Assembly: GCA_910586575.1 (NCBI GenBank)
Contig: CAJUJQ010000147.1
Coordinates: 1 to 7,736, forward strand
Direction: 5' to 3'
DNA from: an uncultured Clostridia bacterium
GTDB taxonomy: Bacteria; Bacillota; Clostridia; Oscillospirales; Butyricicoccaceae
Length of the DNA: 7,736 bases
In this document: one piece after another, positions 6,156 through 7,736 of the stretch
How the letters are laid out: every line of letters starts with the position of its first letter
Numbering within the stretch: position 1 is the first letter of the stretch
Position numbers and translations under genes: made by a program
Notes under the pieces: model-generated
What the model was told of the DNA's origin: nothing
What the model saw: the letters and a program-made list of their open reading frames with translations, nothing else
Databases searched by the model: none

Positions 6156-7220
6156 TCAGATATAAAATTTCAGGTTGCTGTTAAAAACGATATGGCTCTG
6201 GACATACTGCACCTCGCACAGGGGGCGGATACCGCGCAGGACATAATCTGCCATGCAGCGCGCGGCAAGATACGCCTGCTGTTCCGGATCTTTATAGATA
6301 ATATTTTTTACCACCCCGCTGCGAAGGTTTTCAATGGTATCCTCGAACAGGTCGCTGGCAACCACGCGCACGGTATCCATCAAACCAAGCTGCCGCACCT
6401 CCTCGGCAAGCAGCACGCTTAGGCGTGCGCTTACGCTGAACGCCCCTCGAATCTGCGGGTCGTCCATCAGAAACTGGCGGATGCTTTCCCGCACCTCGTT
6501 TTCATTGTGATAGCCATTTACTTTATGCAGGGCCAAATCGGGCCGGTTCAGGTGCAGGAAATCCTCAAAGCCGAACACGGTCAGATAATGCGACGGAATC
6601 AGTACATCGCCTGCGGAGAGAAGCAGCGAACTGCCTGCGGGTATCTGGCTGGACAGCAGCTCGGCAACCGTGCGCCCGGTAGCGTCGTAATCGCTCTGCA
6701 CACAGGCAAGGCGGCCGCATTCTTTTGTATCGTCGCAGGCGAGGAATACCGGGATGCCCTGTTCGCAGTATGACTGTACGACATGGCGGCAGGCAGTGTC
6801 AAAATGGCCAATGGTGAGCAGCGCGTCCAGCTCCCTGCCGTAACGCTTCAGGCAGTCGGAAAGCATTGCTGCCTGGCTGTTAATTGTGCCGCTGAAATAG
6901 GGCAGCTCTACGGTTTCGATGGTGTAATCGCTCAGCTCGGACAGGCAGCGGTGAAAGCCCTGCCATACACTGGTGTAGAAAAAACGGTTCAGCCCGTCCA
7001 TGCTGGGAAAGGCTGCCGCAACACGTACCGGGCCGTGCTTGAGCGCCGAAGCGGAAAGGTTGGCGTGATAGCCATAGCGGGCACACAGGGCGAGGATTCT
7101 GTCGCGCACGGCGGCGCTGACACCCTTTTTCCCGTACAGCGCGCGATGGACGGTGCCGGTTGATACACCGGCCTCCTGCGCGATATCTTTAATGGTTACA
7201 CGGTGTTTTGTCTTCATCAT
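6156..7220 (-). CDS. LacI-family transcriptional regulator, 354 aa
   Basis: A sugar-responsive repressor type protein acting on DNA in the cytoplasm. Residues about 8-63 are the LacI helix-turn-helix and hinge: VTIKDIAQEAGVSTGTVHRALYGKKGVS, then ARYGYHANLSASALK. The Arg of the recognition helix (R26) is kept, but the usual TVSR is TVHR and the helix begins with T-G, so its DNA preference may differ from well-studied members. Residues about 65-345 are a type I periplasmic-binding-protein-like effector domain (ACVQSDYDATGRTVAELL; KNIIYKDPEQQAYLAARCMADYVLRGIRP, the typical closing segment). Full length is normal for the family. The ligand cannot be read from the sequence. The start is the first of two ATGs (7220 or 7217); GGGGAT a few bases upstream is a weak ribosome site. 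It converges on the S-layer gene and shares a terminator with it. The nearest operator-like site lies 18 bp before its start, suggesting autoregulation. Confidence 0.93.
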   Translation of the reverse strand: MMKTKHRVTIKDIAQEAGVSTGTVHRALYGKKGVSAAVRDRILALCARYGYHANLSASALKHGPVRVAAAFPSMDGLNRFFYTSVWQGFHRCLSELSDYTIETVELPYFSGTINSQAAMLSDCLKRYGRELDALLTIGHFDTACRHVVQSYCEQGIPVFLACDDTKECGRLACVQSDYDATGRTVAELLSSQIPAGSSLLLSAGDVLIPSHYLTVFGFEDFLHLNRPDLALHKVNGYHNENEVRESIRQFLMDDPQIRGAFSVSARLSVLLAEEVRQLGLMDTVRVVASDLFEDTIENLRSGVVKNIIYKDPEQQAYLAARCMADYVLRGIRPLCEVQYVQSHIVFNSNLKFYI

Positions 7221-7238
7221 GTCACATCCCCAAAAAAG

Positions 7239-7248
7239 AAAACGTTTT
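7239..7248. promoter_or_regulatory. LacI-type operator 1 (in front of the repressor gene)
   Basis: AAAACGTTTT is a perfect palindrome with the central CG typical of LacI-family operators, and continues into TTTTAC. It lies in the predicted leader 18 bp upstream of the repressor's start codon, well placed for autorepression. The 9-mer AACGTTTTA (7241-7249) recurs twice more upstream. Confidence 0.65.
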
Positions 7249-7270
7249 ACATATCATGCTGTAAAGGTCT

Positions 7271-7300
7271 AATTTATCCATAATATTGTCTGCGTCTCAA
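7271..7300 (-). promoter_or_regulatory. Candidate promoter of the LacI-family gene
   Basis: On the minus strand TTGAGA (7300-7295) is followed after 18 bp by TAAATT (7276-7271), or after 17 bp by ATAAAT. The start would be about 7264, with operator 1 just downstream. The match is modest. A competing minus-strand site has a perfect TTGACA (7482-7477) but a poor -10, TACGCT (7459-7454), and would give a 225-nt leader. Confidence 0.35.
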
Positions 7301-7397
7301 AAGCCTATAAAACAGGCCTTTCAAGGAATTGGAAAGTGAAGGTTTCACGATTTATATTAGATTTTTTATGGATTAGACCAAATTATCAGCTATAAAT

Positions 7398-7406
7398 AAC
7401 GTTTTA
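7398..7406. promoter_or_regulatory. LacI-type operator 2
   Basis: AACGTTTTA, the second copy of the 9-mer, in the context TAAATAACGTTTTATGTAG. The left half is less symmetric than in operator 1, so it may be a weaker site. Its centre is 157 bp from operator 1. Confidence 0.5.
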
Positions 7407-7493
7407 TGTAGAATCAAAAAACAAAGTGCCGGGGCTTTATCCCCTCTCATTTTAGCGTACCTGAGTTTTTCGTATTTGTCAATAGAGAAACGG

Positions 7494-7521
7494 CTTTTCC
7501 TATGTGCCCGCACAGGGAAAG
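7494..7521 (+). repeat. Imperfect hairpin in the intergenic region
   Basis: CTTTTCC (7494-7500) pairs with GGGAAAG (7515-7521, one T-G) and, after a TA bulge, TGTG (7503-7506) with CACA (7511-7514). A purine-rich stretch follows (7522-7540), leading into operator 3. No clear terminator or riboswitch signature is visible. Confidence 0.35.
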
Positions 7522-7541
7522 AAAAGAGAAATGGAGAGAGA

Positions 7542-7550
7542 AACGTTTTA
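7542..7550. promoter_or_regulatory. LacI-type operator 3
   Basis: Third copy of AACGTTTTA, in GAGAAACGTTTTACTAG; it shares the extended form AAACGTTTTAC with operator 1. It is nearest the right end and may serve a divergent gene beyond the contig, with sites 1 and 2 near the repressor gene; DNA looping between them is possible but inferred. Confidence 0.6.
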
Positions 7551-7585
7551 CTAGCTTACGTATATTAAAATATTTCCATTTGGTA

Positions 7586-7614
7586 TTGACGATAGCAATT
7601 ATTTTATTTAATTA
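7586..7614 (+). promoter_or_regulatory. Possible rightward promoter of a gene beyond the contig end
   Basis: TTGACG (7586-7591) and TAATTA (7609-7614) are 17 bp apart in very AT-rich DNA. TTGACGA recurs at 7656-7662 and 7679-7685, so the -35-like match may be a repeat rather than a promoter. No ORF starts before the genomic sequence ends. The whole 7221-7689 stretch (about 470 bp) is otherwise gene-free. Confidence 0.3.
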
Positions 7615-7689
7615 TTCGTCGATGTGCACTAAAAAAATTATTTTTGTACTGCGATTTGACGATTTGTACAAAAAAGCATTGACGAAAAT

Positions 7690-7736
7690 AGATCGGAAGA
7701 GCACACGTCTGAACTCCAGTCACCTCCAATCATCTC
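7690..7736 (+). other. Illumina TruSeq adapter and index (sequencing artefact)
   Basis: From 7690 the sequence reads AGATCGGAAGAGC and continues through CACACGTCTGAACTCCAGTC to the AC at 7722-7723, the standard TruSeq index adapter. It is followed by an 8-base index, CTCCAATC (7724-7731), and ATCTC (7732-7736), the start of the constant part after the index. This is library-construction sequence left on the contig end, not bacterial DNA. Confidence 0.98.

Noticed and set aside
6192..7163. Plus-strand ORFs at 6192-6422, 6507-6773 and 6783-7163
   Set aside because: They lie entirely opposite the LacI-family gene, have no family signature and are explained as shadows of it.
1..7736. CRISPR array, tRNA, rRNA, insertion sequence or known riboswitch
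   Set aside because: I looked for regularly spaced direct repeats, cloverleaf folds, transposase motifs and familiar riboswitch cores and saw none.

Overview
This 7.7 kb window looks like one end of a short-read contig from a Firmicute, most likely a gut clostridium of the Oscillospiraceae type. That is inferred from an S-layer protein with N-terminal SLH repeats and a characteristic signal peptide, strong AGGAGG-type ribosome binding, a consensus sigma-A promoter, and a LacI-family regulator with AT-rich control DNA. The last 47 bases (7690-7736) are not genomic: they match the Illumina TruSeq index adapter plus an 8-base index, so the true sequence ends near 7689.

Layout. 1-197 holds the tail of an open frame running in from outside the window, containing a perfect 16-bp inverted repeat 105 bp apart. 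243-884 is an unrecognised ORF with a perfect 14-bp hairpin inside it, followed by a terminator (907-934). 935-1177 is the control region of the main gene: an 18-bp palindrome, a second hairpin, a TTGACT-17-TATGAT promoter with extended -10, a 5'-UTR hairpin and a strong Shine-Dalgarno. 1178-5797 encodes a secreted 1,539-residue SLH-domain S-layer protein. It ends in small hairpins and a strong terminator (5875-5906). A convergent LacI-family repressor gene (7220-6156, minus strand) shares a bidirectional terminator (5998-6028) with it. Upstream of the repressor is about 470 bp of AT-rich, gene-free DNA carrying three copies of AACGTTTTA, which look like LacI-family operators. The operon it probably controls is cut off by the contig end.

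How the genes relate. The S-layer gene is monocistronic and built for high expression (strong promoter, structured leader, strong RBS, biased codons). The repressor probably controls itself and a divergent, missing operon, perhaps for sugar uptake. No functional link between the two is visible. The 1-884 segment is a separate unit of unknown role.

I do not see a clear new multi-gene system. The observations most worth testing are the 16-bp inverted repeat (possible inversion or RNA fold), the in-gene hairpin covering a Shine-Dalgarno and ATG, the complete lack of TTA/CTA/TCA codons in the S-layer gene (which opens a >4.5 kb antisense frame), and the shift in codon use part-way through that gene.
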